43,645 bases of DNA from an uncultured Bacteroidales bacterium. Its GTDB lineage: Bacteria > Bacteroidota > Bacteroidia > Bacteroidales > UBA932. The notes under the pieces were generated by a model. That model was not told the origin of the DNA and ran no database searches. It saw nothing but the letters and a program-made list of their open reading frames with translations. The position numbers were made by a program, and so were the translations under genes. The stretch lies in assembly GCA_905235775.1 (NCBI GenBank), contig CAJOMY010000001.1:1-43645 (forward strand). Reading direction: 5' to 3'. Position 1 is the stretch's first letter, and each line of letters begins with the position of its first letter. This document shows, piece by piece, positions 19,597 to 27,587 of this stretch.

Positions 19597-20012
19597 GCCA
19601 CTACCTCCACATAAATCCCCACCAGATCAGCCAGCGGGTTATACACGGGGATTCCCGTACTGCGGATGCAGATGTACGTCACGCCGTCTTGTGAATAATA
19701 CTTGCCCTCAAACAGCTCCATGTTGCCGTCATAGGGGATGGGATTATCAGGCGTGTCACCTTCGCCGGGTTTTTCCACCTCCGCAAACAGCGCGGGAACA
19801 TTCGGCGGTTCCCATCCCTCTTGTGATGTGTGCGCCAGTCTGACACGGTACAGCTTGTTTTCATAACGGATGCGCTGATCGACTTCGTACCAGATGCCAG
19901 CAACCCACGCGGGGAACAGCTCAACAGCGTCAAGCGCGTCATCGTCTGTGAGGGACACAGCGGCTTTTTCAATGATGGGTCTAAGCGCCCTCGCTTTTTC
20001 CTGCGGTGTCAT
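19593..20012 (-). CDS. Carbohydrate-binding (CBM5/12-like) tail protein
   Basis: A 139-residue protein. After a helical start (about 1-30) it shows the aromatic pattern of CBM5/12 chitin-binding-type modules (PAWVAGIWYEVDQRIRYENKLYR ... TSQEGWEPPN, about 34-72). A second strand-rich part follows (YDGNMELFEGKYYSQDGVTYIC). Such modules help phage tails grip wall or surface glycans. It lies between the tail-fibre genes and lysis genes, with ATGA overlaps on both sides. Confidence 0.75.
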   Translation of the reverse strand: MTPQEKARALRPIIEKAAVSLTDDDALDAVELFPAWVAGIWYEVDQRIRYENKLYRVRLAHTSQEGWEPPNVPALFAEVEKPGEGDTPDNPIPYDGNMELFEGKYYSQDGVTYICIRSTGIPVYNPLADLVGIYVEVVA

Positions 20013-20209
20013 GTTGCACCTCCTACAAGGATGTCGTAGGCTTCGGCTTTGGCTTTAATTGTAGATTCATCTGGGATGTCTTCGTCGTTGATCTCGTGCC
20101 AGTTGTTTATGCTGTCATGTTTGCCAAGATACACCAGCTTGCTATAGGTTTCCCCGTTCGTAAGAGACTTGCCCTCATCAGCAGTCAGCCTGTTTCCATC
20201 AACAATCAT
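20009..20209 (-). CDS. Small tail-fibre-associated protein
   Basis: A 66-residue protein read from ATG 20209. That start overlaps the stop of the BspA-like gene (ATGA), which I prefer to an in-frame start 12 bp upstream. It reads MIVDGNRLTADEGKSLTNGE, then a strand-rich middle and an acidic C-terminus. Many Firmicutes phages carry a similar short protein after their tail-fibre gene, where it may be a chaperone or fibre cap. Function not shown. Confidence 0.65.
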   Translation of the reverse strand: MIVDGNRLTADEGKSLTNGETYSKLVYLGKHDSINNWHEINDEDIPDESTIKAKAEAYDILVGGAT

Positions 20210-21579
20210 GCTACCGTCCACCCCTTCTCTGTTGCTATCGCAATTTCAGCATTTGTAAGTTTAGCCTGTAAAGTTGCTCCAAGCGTAATCGTTTGCGTTG
20301 CTGTTACGGGCTGTAATGCATTTAGCAGACCAACAAGACTATCATGATCAAGAGATGTCGGTGACACGGAAAATGATGTGTAGATTTTTGTGCCATTTGT
20401 TACAAGAGACGTTAAGCGGGAACAACTTGTAAACATATTAGTAGTATTTGTTGCACTTTGCATGTCCCACCCGGATATGTTAAGTACATTCAATAAAACA
20501 CACATATAAAATGCATTTGCAAAATTCGTAACGGAGGAAACGTCTATCATGCTTAAATCCAGTGTAAGTAAATTTACTGCGCCACTAAATGCGCTAGATA
20601 TATTCGTCGCGTCAGGCACAGACTCTGGGAAAACGAGACTCTCGATCTGCGGGAGTCTTGCGAAAGAGCTGTAGTCCATGCTTTGTCTCGTTAACACAAA
20701 GTCGCTTAAGTTGATATACTGGAGGCTCTTAGCGTACGAGTAAAAGCTCGATATACTCGGGCTAGTGGCAGTCTCATAATCTAGCAATGTTACAGATTGG
20801 ATAAACGGCCCAAAGCTTCCATAGTAGGCGGTGTTATAGTCCATAAAAGCTACATTTCCAGGGCGTCCATAAACTTCAACACAACTGTCAATAACACCTC
20901 GATCCGTCTGAAATGTGATTCTTCCACTAGAAACATTATTCAGATTAAGCTCAACCGCCACATAATCGTCATCAGATGGAAAAAATGTCTCCAGAAAATT
21001 AGGAGAACTCGTAGACCGTGTCAACGTGCGGATAGGCGTAAATTCGCCATTTTCTATCCGTCCAATTCTAGCAATAGTACCAGCAGGAGCCGTATATATA
21101 ACCAATCCTACTGACAAGATTCCGCTTTTGTTGGGTCTTGTGTCATATGTTAAATAAACGCAACAATTTGTCGGATCGTTTTCCATATGCAAGGATTCGT
21201 AGTTTGGCCAATTTGATGGACGTGTCCAGTATCCATGCATAACAGGTTGGTCGCCCGACACATTGACCGTGATCTCCGCGTTCGCATACGCCGCCACGTC
21301 TTCGGTGGTCGTGCCGTTCTCGGTGATGGAGATTTGTTTCGTGCCTGTCGGAGCAGGAGTCGGCACGTTGACCTGTGCAGAAGCGAATCCGGCCACATTA
21401 TGCGTACCGTTCGTAATGATCTGTTTCGTGCCGGATGGTTTTAAAGCTCTTGCGGCTGCGGCCATGCCGGACGGGAAAGAAAGCTGCTCAGATCCGCCGC
21501 TGGCATATCGGATACCGTCAGCGACGGTTCCGAGATCGCTGTCGAGCTGTGTACTGTCTACCAGTTTGTCAAGAGCCAT
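20206..21579 (-). CDS. Tail-fibre / receptor-binding protein with BspA-type repeats
   Basis: A 457-residue protein. The N-terminus (about 1-110) is GC-rich and has two phage tail-fibre beta repeats beginning SGTKQIITNGT and TGTKQISITENGT. The middle (about 115-260) is a beta-rich unknown domain. The C-terminal third (about 265-400) has BspA/DUF285-type leucine-rich repeats (LTLDLSMIDVSSVTNFANAF, LNVLNISGWDMQSATNTTNMF). These occur in surface proteins of gut and oral bacteria. From about residue 115 the DNA becomes much AT-richer, so the binding part was probably exchanged by recombination onto a conserved fibre stem. Confidence 0.75.
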   Translation of the reverse strand: MALDKLVDSTQLDSDLGTVADGIRYASGGSEQLSFPSGMAAAARALKPSGTKQIITNGTHNVAGFASAQVNVPTPAPTGTKQISITENGTTTEDVAAYANAEITVNVSGDQPVMHGYWTRPSNWPNYESLHMENDPTNCCVYLTYDTRPNKSGILSVGLVIYTAPAGTIARIGRIENGEFTPIRTLTRSTSSPNFLETFFPSDDDYVAVELNLNNVSSGRITFQTDRGVIDSCVEVYGRPGNVAFMDYNTAYYGSFGPFIQSVTLLDYETATSPSISSFYSYAKSLQYINLSDFVLTRQSMDYSSFARLPQIESLVFPESVPDATNISSAFSGAVNLLTLDLSMIDVSSVTNFANAFYMCVLLNVLNISGWDMQSATNTTNMFTSCSRLTSLVTNGTKIYTSFSVSPTSLDHDSLVGLLNALQPVTATQTITLGATLQAKLTNAEIAIATEKGWTVA

Positions 21580-22431
21580 TTAATAACTACCTCCACTCCA
21601 TGCCTGCATTGCCACGGGTACCACAACGCCGTCACTCCCCACGACCATGAACTTCCTGGCGTTCCCAGCGCCCTGATTGGCGTTGAGCTTGCCGCTGATG
21701 TCCTGATGCTGCGTCAGAAAGCCGCTGTCGTTCGTCAACTGGCTCGTCCGCGTCGGGATGTCCACCGATGCCGCAAGACCAAGCTGTGCGGCCGTCTTGT
21801 TCCCTCGCAGTTCGTTGCCGTTGATCTGCGGCTTGTTCGTAAGATCGGAATAGTCACTTGTGCCGCCGCCACCACCGGAGCCGTCCATCACGTCAAAGCT
21901 CTGTCCCTGCGGATGGTCTGCGTCCGTGATTGTCACGCGGTTACCGCCCGTGATGGTCGTGATCGTGACAGTCGGGCTGTACCCGTCTTCCCCGTCGAAC
22001 TCCCCGTTCTCCGCTGCCGTCTGGATCGCATTCGCAATGCGCAGCGCCGCGGCTGCGGCCTGCTGAACCTGGTAGCTCCACTCGGGCGTCGGTTCAGACG
22101 GGTCGGGCTCTATCGGCTGCGTGCCGTCGTAGATGTACCCGGCCTTGCCCCAGACGGTCGGCATGGCAATCGTGCCGTAGGCGTCGCGCCCGTACACGCC
22201 GATATACAGGTCATCCCCCGGTGTGGCGAGAACTTCCGGCGGCACCATGCAGCTGTCCGAGAGGAGCGCAACTTCGTTCTCGGCCTCAGATCCGCGGAAG
22301 ACGGCAATGCGGTTCAAACCGTCCCATGCGTCATCAAAGTTAAAAACGACAGGCAGACCCACGCTGCCCGATGTAATCGGCCACAGCGGAACAATATACA
22401 GGTCTCTGTCGCGCGCACGTACAGCAATCAT
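21580..22431 (-). CDS. Tail-fibre / baseplate upper protein-like
   Basis: A 283-residue protein. The N-terminal domain (about 1-100) is a beta structure similar to BppU-type baseplate attachment domains (VVFNFDDAWDGLNRIAVF). A short helix and a DGEDGYSPTV stretch follow. A Gly-rich hinge (GSGGGGGTSDYSDLTNKPQ) leads to a repeat typical of phage fibres (about 215-270, TSQLTNDSGFLTQHQDISGK). It starts a new operon after the terminator at 22.5 kb and abuts the BspA-like fibre gene, which may attach to it. Confidence 0.7.
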   Translation of the reverse strand: MIAVRARDRDLYIVPLWPITSGSVGLPVVFNFDDAWDGLNRIAVFRGSEAENEVALLSDSCMVPPEVLATPGDDLYIGVYGRDAYGTIAMPTVWGKAGYIYDGTQPIEPDPSEPTPEWSYQVQQAAAAALRIANAIQTAAENGEFDGEDGYSPTVTITTITGGNRVTITDADHPQGQSFDVMDGSGGGGGTSDYSDLTNKPQINGNELRGNKTAAQLGLAASVDIPTRTSQLTNDSGFLTQHQDISGKLNANQGAGNARKFMVVGSDGVVVPVAMQAWSGGSY

Positions 22432-22469
22432 GTTTCCGCCCCTCCTTGGGCAAAGTATTCTCTATCTAT

Positions 22470-22515
22470 AGAATAAAAAAATAAGGCGGAGAGTTTAATC
22501 CCCGCCTTAAAAAAA
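22470..22515 (-). terminator. Terminator overlapping a candidate promoter (GGCGGGGATTAA copy)
   Basis: AAGGCGG/CCGCCTT (22483-22489, 22502-22508) form a stem followed by a T-rich run on the minus strand, ending the structural operon. The 5' arm contains GGCGGGGATTAA (22506-22495). TTAAAC (22498-22493), 17 bp and TATTCT (22475-22470) are possible promoter hexamers for the fibre operon, whose ATG is 64 bp past the element. Confidence 0.7.
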
Positions 22516-22519
22516 GATA

Positions 22520-24250
22520 TCAGTATGAGAAGACCGCGACATACAAATAGACGGTTGTGTTATTTGTAATTGTGATTTCGCTTGTCGCAGTAGCTATTGT
22601 TACAGATGACGGTGCTGTTCCGATTGCACTTAAGGTTATTGCTCCGCTGGTGGTTGAGTTATAAACCCATATTCCCTTGTTGTTATATCCGCCACCGGCT
22701 GTAACAATAAAACCATGAGTACTTGCGGGGATAGTAATGTCTCTTGATGCATTAGCCGCTATATTAAAACTTCTTAATTCAAGACTGCCAAGCCCAAGAT
22801 TTACTTTTGCAGCTTCGGCCGTTGTTGCCCCTGTGCCACCCTGTGCAACAGGGAAAACGATCGGTCCCGTCCCCCTGTAGATCTCCCAATCGGCCGGGAT
22901 CTCCAGCGCCTTATCGTGCTCGGCCGCCTTGCCGAAGGCCACGCCGTTCCCGTCCGGGCGGAACTTCATGGCCCAGGCGCGGGCCGGGAGGCGCTGCTCA
23001 TATTGCGCGGTGTTTGCGAGCGCGTCCGTGAGCACGATGCGCACGTCGTAGGTCGTATCCGCCGAGTAAGTCCCGACGGTCAGCGCCGCGCCGGACGTCA
23101 TGCTCCCGCGCTCGGCCCAGCTGCCCGAGACGGGCTTGATATACAGCTTCATGGCATAGCTGTTCTGCCCGTTCAGGGGGCTGAAGTTTGCCGCCGCCCG
23201 CGCCGTGATATAGGCCCCGTCCTCGTCTTCGGTGCCGCTTGAATCGCTGCGGAGGATCGCGAGCTGCGTGAGCGTCGGCTTCGCGTAGGGCCGCAGCGAG
23301 ACGGATAGCGTCTCGGCGGCGCTCTGCCCGCGGCTGTCCGTCACGGTGCAGACGATACTCGCCGAGGTCCCGGCCAGGGTGCCGGTGCGGTAGGGGCTCG
23401 CGGAGTCCGTCACGCCCTCGCAGCTTATGGAATAGCCGCTGATCGTCGCGCCGTATTGACAGCTGATCTTCGATGCATCAAACGTGACCTGCGCCTTGCT
23501 GTAGCCCTGGACATACTCGGTGATCGATGCGGCCGCGGTGCCGGTGTTGTAATAGCTCGCCGCCGCCCAGCCGGAGCTGACGACCGGCGCGAGGGAATTC
23601 GCCGCGAAGCTCACCGTGATGCTCTTCGTCGAAGTCCCCATCGAGGTGCTGCCGTAATAGGTCGTGCAGGTGATCGTCGCCGCGGCGCTGTTCGCGCTCG
23701 TGATGAGCGCCGCGTAGGTCGCGGTGTCCGGCACCCAGCTCAGGTTCAGGGCGCTGCCCTGCGTTTGCAGCGTCTCGGTCCGGCCCGCGCAGCTCACCGT
23801 GACCGTGTGCGTCAGCGCGCCGGAGACGGCCTTCGTGATCGTGATCGGGATCGCGCTGCCGAAGGTCCCGTTCGAGGCGCTCACCGTGCTCGGGGCGTTC
23901 GGCGTCGCGCCGAGCGTGGTCCAGACGCTTCTCAGCCCGATCAGGAAGTTGACATTCTGTCCCGACCAGCTGTTCGGCACCTGGATATATTTGGTGTAGG
24001 TATAGCCGACGCGCGTCCTGTCCTGGATCAGGATCTCCGTGCCGTTGAATACGAGCTTGTCGGTGCTGTACTCGATATAGTTCTCCGGGTAAGCCCAGGA
24101 GCTGTAGGTCGTAAAATCCACCCGCAGGCGCATTTTACCCGCCTGTGTCGGCGTCACCTCGGTGACGGTCCAGCCGTTCTCCCAGTAGACCTGTCTGCTG
24201 CTGTCTGCCCAGCCGGTGTTGCGTCTCTCTGCTGTGTAACTCCATGCCAT
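22520..24250 (-). CDS. DUF859-like minor structural protein
   Basis: A 576-residue protein made mainly of beta domains. It starts MAWSYTAERRNTGWADSSRQ, with an N-terminal strand-rich domain (about 1-120). Immunoglobulin-like repeats (about 120-400) rich in Thr, Ser and Ala follow. Next comes a piece with AWAMKFRPDGNGVAFGKAAEHDKALEIPADWEIYRG (about 425-465), which is the DUF859 signature as I remember it. The end is a small beta domain. Proteins of this family are minor tail or virion proteins in Gram-positive phages. It closes the structural operon. Confidence 0.7.
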   Translation of the reverse strand: MAWSYTAERRNTGWADSSRQVYWENGWTVTEVTPTQAGKMRLRVDFTTYSSWAYPENYIEYSTDKLVFNGTEILIQDRTRVGYTYTKYIQVPNSWSGQNVNFLIGLRSVWTTLGATPNAPSTVSASNGTFGSAIPITITKAVSGALTHTVTVSCAGRTETLQTQGSALNLSWVPDTATYAALITSANSAAATITCTTYYGSTSMGTSTKSITVSFAANSLAPVVSSGWAAASYYNTGTAAASITEYVQGYSKAQVTFDASKISCQYGATISGYSISCEGVTDSASPYRTGTLAGTSASIVCTVTDSRGQSAAETLSVSLRPYAKPTLTQLAILRSDSSGTEDEDGAYITARAAANFSPLNGQNSYAMKLYIKPVSGSWAERGSMTSGAALTVGTYSADTTYDVRIVLTDALANTAQYEQRLPARAWAMKFRPDGNGVAFGKAAEHDKALEIPADWEIYRGTGPIVFPVAQGGTGATTAEAAKVNLGLGSLELRSFNIAANASRDITIPASTHGFIVTAGGGYNNKGIWVYNSTTSGAITLSAIGTAPSSVTIATATSEITITNNTTVYLYVAVFSY

Positions 24251-24253
24251 GCC

Positions 24254-25084
24254 TTAATCCCCCACATACCGGATGCCGAAGCCGTTCACGCCCGTCGCGA
24301 GCCAGCCCGCTCCGATGCGGAGGCTGTTCTCCACGGCGAGATTCGCCACGTGCAGCATCCCGTCCACGGAATCGAACCAGCCGCGCTTCGAGCCGTTGAT
24401 CCAGAACTGCCAGCCCTTCGAGGTGTAGAGGCCCAGCGTCTGGCCTGGGCTGAGCTCGTAATAGGTAAGGCCGTCCTGTGTGACTTGAGCGCCGGTGAAG
24501 CGCAATTCCTCCGAGATGGCGATGCCCATCGCGGTCTCGCCGGTCTCGGGATCGGTGATAAGGCCGCGGCGGATCTCGCCCTCAATGCTGGTATAGTAGG
24601 TCTGCAGCAGGTCAATACTGTCCTGCGCGGATTCGATGGCGCTGTCATAGTCGTAGCTTTCCACGACGCCGCGGGCGGTGTTCTCAATCGTACTGTTGAT
24701 GGTCTCTGCAAAGGAGCCAAAGGTTGACTGCGCAAGATAGCGAGAATCGTATACGTCGATCCTGCTGTCCGCGTAGCTGATGACGGTCGCGTCGCCCGCC
24801 TCGATCTGCTTCTGCAGGTCCTTCGCGCTCTTGGTGATGAGGCTGCGCAGCTCGGCCGCGTTCTTCCGCACGGCGTCCACGTCTGCGCCGGACGCGCCCC
24901 CGCCTGTTCCCTGCCGGTAGACCCGCTTTCCGTCCGACCCGACGCTCACGGCTGCGGTCTCGGCTGCGTCCGCCGTCGCCACGCCTTCCAGGCTCTGCGC
25001 CATGCGGAACAGGTAGTCGCGCAGCGCGTTCACCTGCTCCTGCGTGGTGCCGCGCAGCATCGGCGGTTTTTCAGTGAAGGCCAT
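24254..25084 (-). CDS. Minor structural / tail protein with helical N-terminus
   Basis: A 276-residue protein read from ATG 25084, which overlaps the upstream stop (TAATG). The N-terminus (MAFTEKPPMLRGTTQEQVNALRDYLFRM) is a typical start for proteins that join fibre and tail. A coiled-coil region (about 65-165) and a beta domain (about 170-276; SPGQTLGLYTSKGWQFWINGSKRGWFDSVDGMLHVANL) follow. This C-terminal pattern recurs in phage tail spikes and minor structural proteins. It probably connects the tail body to the receptor-binding proteins. Confidence 0.7.
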   Translation of the reverse strand: MAFTEKPPMLRGTTQEQVNALRDYLFRMAQSLEGVATADAAETAAVSVGSDGKRVYRQGTGGGASGADVDAVRKNAAELRSLITKSAKDLQKQIEAGDATVISYADSRIDVYDSRYLAQSTFGSFAETINSTIENTARGVVESYDYDSAIESAQDSIDLLQTYYTSIEGEIRRGLITDPETGETAMGIAISEELRFTGAQVTQDGLTYYELSPGQTLGLYTSKGWQFWINGSKRGWFDSVDGMLHVANLAVENSLRIGAGWLATGVNGFGIRYVGD

Positions 25085-26844
25085 TACATATCGCTCCCTT
25101 TGCTCAGAACGCGCGTGATGGACAGGATGCGCACATCGCCGCGCCCTTCCAGGCGCAGACGCAGATGGTCGCAGCGCCGCGGCCGGACCGGGATGTTCGC
25201 CGTTCCCGTGTTGTCGGTCATGATATCCCCGGCCTCGATATCCCCGGCAAAGATCCAAGGCCCCTTGCTGTCATACTCGATGAACATCTTCATGCGCGTG
25301 CCCTTTGCCATTTGCAGGCGGATATTGTACCGGGACAGGTATTTCTTGTCCGGGTAGTCATAGTGCATGATCCCGGTCTCAGCGATCCAGTGCGGAGGCG
25401 CTTCCAGCGTGCCGACGGTCCCGTTGATGGCGAGGATGCGGTTCTCGCTCTGCACATAGAGCTCGTCGCCCACCTGGGCAAAGTTCTCGGCGTGCAGTTC
25501 GTCCTCGTGCATCCAAAGGCCTTTCCCCGCGTCGAAGCAGAAGAAGTGCCAGGCGTCATAGGCGTCCTGCATGCTGATATAGTAGAGCTGCCCGAACACG
25601 CCGGCCACAGCCTTATAGTATTTCTCGTCCCCCAGCGCGTCAGAGACCGCTGCCGGCATGCCGCCCTGATAGGCCACGACGCCGGTCCGGGACTTGTAGT
25701 AAAGTGTCTCGTTCACGACGGCGAGGCTCTTGTGGCTGCCCTGCTGCACACCGCGCGCCGGGATATCCCCGATCTGATGCGCGCCGACGGAAGAAACCGA
25801 TACGGGGTGTATCACGTTCTCCTTGAAGAAGGTCGGCGTGCCAAGGTAGTTGATGCAGCCTGTCCACGGCCCGTCTGAGCCGCGGGAGGCGCGCCAGCTG
25901 TCGGTGCTGATGCCGAGATACTGGCTCCAGTTGCGAAAGTCTCCGAGCGCGCAGCAATAGATCTCGTTCAGGTTCTGGGTGCCGTCGTTTCCGTAGAAGC
26001 AGCCCCAGAGCCGGTTCTGCGCCTCGCACACAAAGTCCATGTCCGGCACCTTGCGCGAGATGGTAACGGCGCCTTCCTCTTCGGTGTAGGGCTCCTCCTG
26101 GATGCCGACAAGCACGATGTAATCCTGCTGGTCCTCCTCGTTCCCGCCGACGGCATAGAGGATCTTCGAGCCGTTTAAGTCCTCGAAGTGCGCGCCGGCG
26201 AGCTCCACGCCGTCGTATTCCTTGAACAGTCCCGGCACCTGCCCCATGGTGGTGAAGTCCAGCCGGGTATAGACGGTCTCGATCACGACCCAGATCTCTT
26301 CGCTGTATTCCTTCACGGTGCCGCTCGTCGTGTCGATCCACACCGCGCCGTTTGCGGGGTTCTGCGGCTCGCTGCCGCTCTTCGTGACGTTTGTGTAGAT
26401 CTCGCCGTCCGCGTGGCACATCGAATAGGTCACGGGGCCGGTATAGCTCCACTCCGCGCCCATGCTGCCGAAGTCCGTCAAGTCCTGGGTGTTGATATAT
26501 TTCTTGTCCGGGAAAATGCAGATGTACGCGCCCATGCTGACAAGCTGCGTCTCCCTCTCGGTCTGCAGGCCTGTGAGCCCGGTCGCGTAGCCGTTGGCGT
26601 AGAGCGTCCCGTCATCCACCCAGTACAGCGCGTCCTTGGCGATGATCGCCTGCAGGTTGGTAAAGCTGCGGTCCAGAACGCCGCGCCGCCCGCGGTTGGC
26701 GAACAGCGGGTAGTACTGGTTCGTCAGATCCTTGGTGAAATAGAACTCGCCGTCCCGGATTTTGAGATTGTGGTTGTACCCGGCGAAAACGTCAATCATT
26801 TCCCGCGTGGTCGAGCCGCCGCTGAGAATCGGAAGTTTCGGCAT
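25084..26844 (-). CDS. Tail stabilisation/tubular protein-like structural protein
   Basis: A 586-residue protein read from ATG 26844, which overlaps the adaptor stop by TAATG. It is a long, strand-rich protein with repeated blade-like segments (for example LYWVDDGTLYANGYATG, LYYKSRTGVVAYQGGMP, LYVQSENRILAINGTVG), suggesting a beta-propeller. This recalls podovirus tail proteins such as P22 gp10 and T7 gp12-like nozzles, and its position after an adaptor gene fits. The assignment is by fold pattern and location. Confidence 0.65.
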   Translation of the reverse strand: MPKLPILSGGSTTREMIDVFAGYNHNLKIRDGEFYFTKDLTNQYYPLFANRGRRGVLDRSFTNLQAIIAKDALYWVDDGTLYANGYATGLTGLQTERETQLVSMGAYICIFPDKKYINTQDLTDFGSMGAEWSYTGPVTYSMCHADGEIYTNVTKSGSEPQNPANGAVWIDTTSGTVKEYSEEIWVVIETVYTRLDFTTMGQVPGLFKEYDGVELAGAHFEDLNGSKILYAVGGNEEDQQDYIVLVGIQEEPYTEEEGAVTISRKVPDMDFVCEAQNRLWGCFYGNDGTQNLNEIYCCALGDFRNWSQYLGISTDSWRASRGSDGPWTGCINYLGTPTFFKENVIHPVSVSSVGAHQIGDIPARGVQQGSHKSLAVVNETLYYKSRTGVVAYQGGMPAAVSDALGDEKYYKAVAGVFGQLYYISMQDAYDAWHFFCFDAGKGLWMHEDELHAENFAQVGDELYVQSENRILAINGTVGTLEAPPHWIAETGIMHYDYPDKKYLSRYNIRLQMAKGTRMKMFIEYDSKGPWIFAGDIEAGDIMTDNTGTANIPVRPRRCDHLRLRLEGRGDVRILSITRVLSKGSDM

Positions 26845-27212
26845 TAGAAGATCCAGCTCCCTCCGTGAATGGCTCTGTGTCTCTTGTTGTACTGTTCGCA
26901 ATATCCGCGGTATTCGGCGTTGAACAGGGTCGAATACTGGTTGTACAGCGCAATTTCCTGGTTTGCCTCGGCGATCTTCGCCAGCAGCCAGTTTCCGTAT
27001 ACGTCGCGTGCATACGGGGCCGGAATCAGAAGCGTCTCGCTGCCGTCCTTGTACGCCTCCGGCGCTGTGCTCCCCTTCGCCTGATGATACTGCGTCAGAA
27101 TTTCCAGCCAGAATTTCCCGTCAAGGTCGCTCAGCCAGGCGAGCTTCTGCTCCGGTGTGTACTGGTTGGGCGCAAGCGTGTCCGCCCACTTGATTGCTTC
27201 CTGCCCCGTCAT
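26844..27212 (-). CDS. Head-tail adaptor-like protein
   Basis: A 122-residue, mainly helical protein (MTGQEAIKWADTLAPNQYTPEQKLAWLSDLDGKFW start, then IPAPYARDVYGNWLLAKIAEANQEIALYN). The helical layout and the place between capsid and tail genes match gp6/gp4-type adaptors that sit under the portal. It overlaps the following tail gene by TAATG. The family is inferred from these features. Confidence 0.7.
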   Translation of the reverse strand: MTGQEAIKWADTLAPNQYTPEQKLAWLSDLDGKFWLEILTQYHQAKGSTAPEAYKDGSETLLIPAPYARDVYGNWLLAKIAEANQEIALYNQYSTLFNAEYRGYCEQYNKRHRAIHGGSWIF

Positions 27213-27234
27213 GGCGTTCCCTCCCCGTTAAAGA

Positions 27235-27510
27235 TCAGGCCTTCTCGTTGGCGAGCATGCGCTCCTTCGCGTCGAGCATGAAGTCCTCGGCGGCCTGAGA
27301 GCGTTCGATCTCGGCTGCCACAAAGTCGGGCACCTCGACGGCCTTGCCCTTCGGGATGCGGTAATTCACGCCGTTGATGCCGACAAAGAGATCCTCGGGC
27401 TCTCCATTGCGGGCGCGGGGGATCGTGACTTTGACCTTGTCGTTGGTCTTTTGGGTCGTTTCTGCCATGATGTTCTCCTTGTCGTTGGTCTTTTGGGTCG
27501 TTTCTGCCAT
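27235..27510 (-). CDS. Small capsid-region protein with duplicated start
   Basis: A protein of 91 or 77 residues, depending on which of two starts is used. A 42-bp tandem duplication has copied the ribosome site, ATG and first codons, so residues 1-14 (MAETTQKTNDKENI) are a near repeat of 15-25. ATG 27468 would give the original-size protein. The rest is a compact domain (VKVTIPRARNGEPEDLFVGINGVNYRIPKG). Similar small proteins often follow the N4-gp56-type capsid gene. A capsid accessory role is likely but not proved. Confidence 0.7.
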   Translation of the reverse strand: MAETTQKTNDKENIMAETTQKTNDKVKVTIPRARNGEPEDLFVGINGVNYRIPKGKAVEVPDFVAAEIERSQAAEDFMLDAKERMLANEKA

Positions 27511-27522
27511 GATGTTCTCCTT
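27435..27522 (-). repeat. Perfect 42-bp tandem duplication over a translation start
   Basis: Bases 27435-27522 consist of two copies of a 42-bp unit plus 4 bp of a third. The unit contains GGAGAACATC and ATGGCAGAAACGACC on the minus strand, so the ribosome site and start codon both occur twice, in frame. The identity of the copies suggests a recent event. Confidence 0.95.
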
Positions 27523-27587
27523 TCAAACGCGGAGGGGATGTTGTTTTCTCCCCTCCGCTCATCATTCATTTGCCCGTCTGTGCGGGA

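Noticed and set aside
20206..21579. Diversity-generating retroelement target
   Set aside because: No reverse transcriptase or template repeat was seen anywhere in the window.
27435..27522. CRISPR-like or regulatory repeat array
   Set aside because: Only two identical adjacent copies with no spacers, within a coding start; simple tandem duplication.
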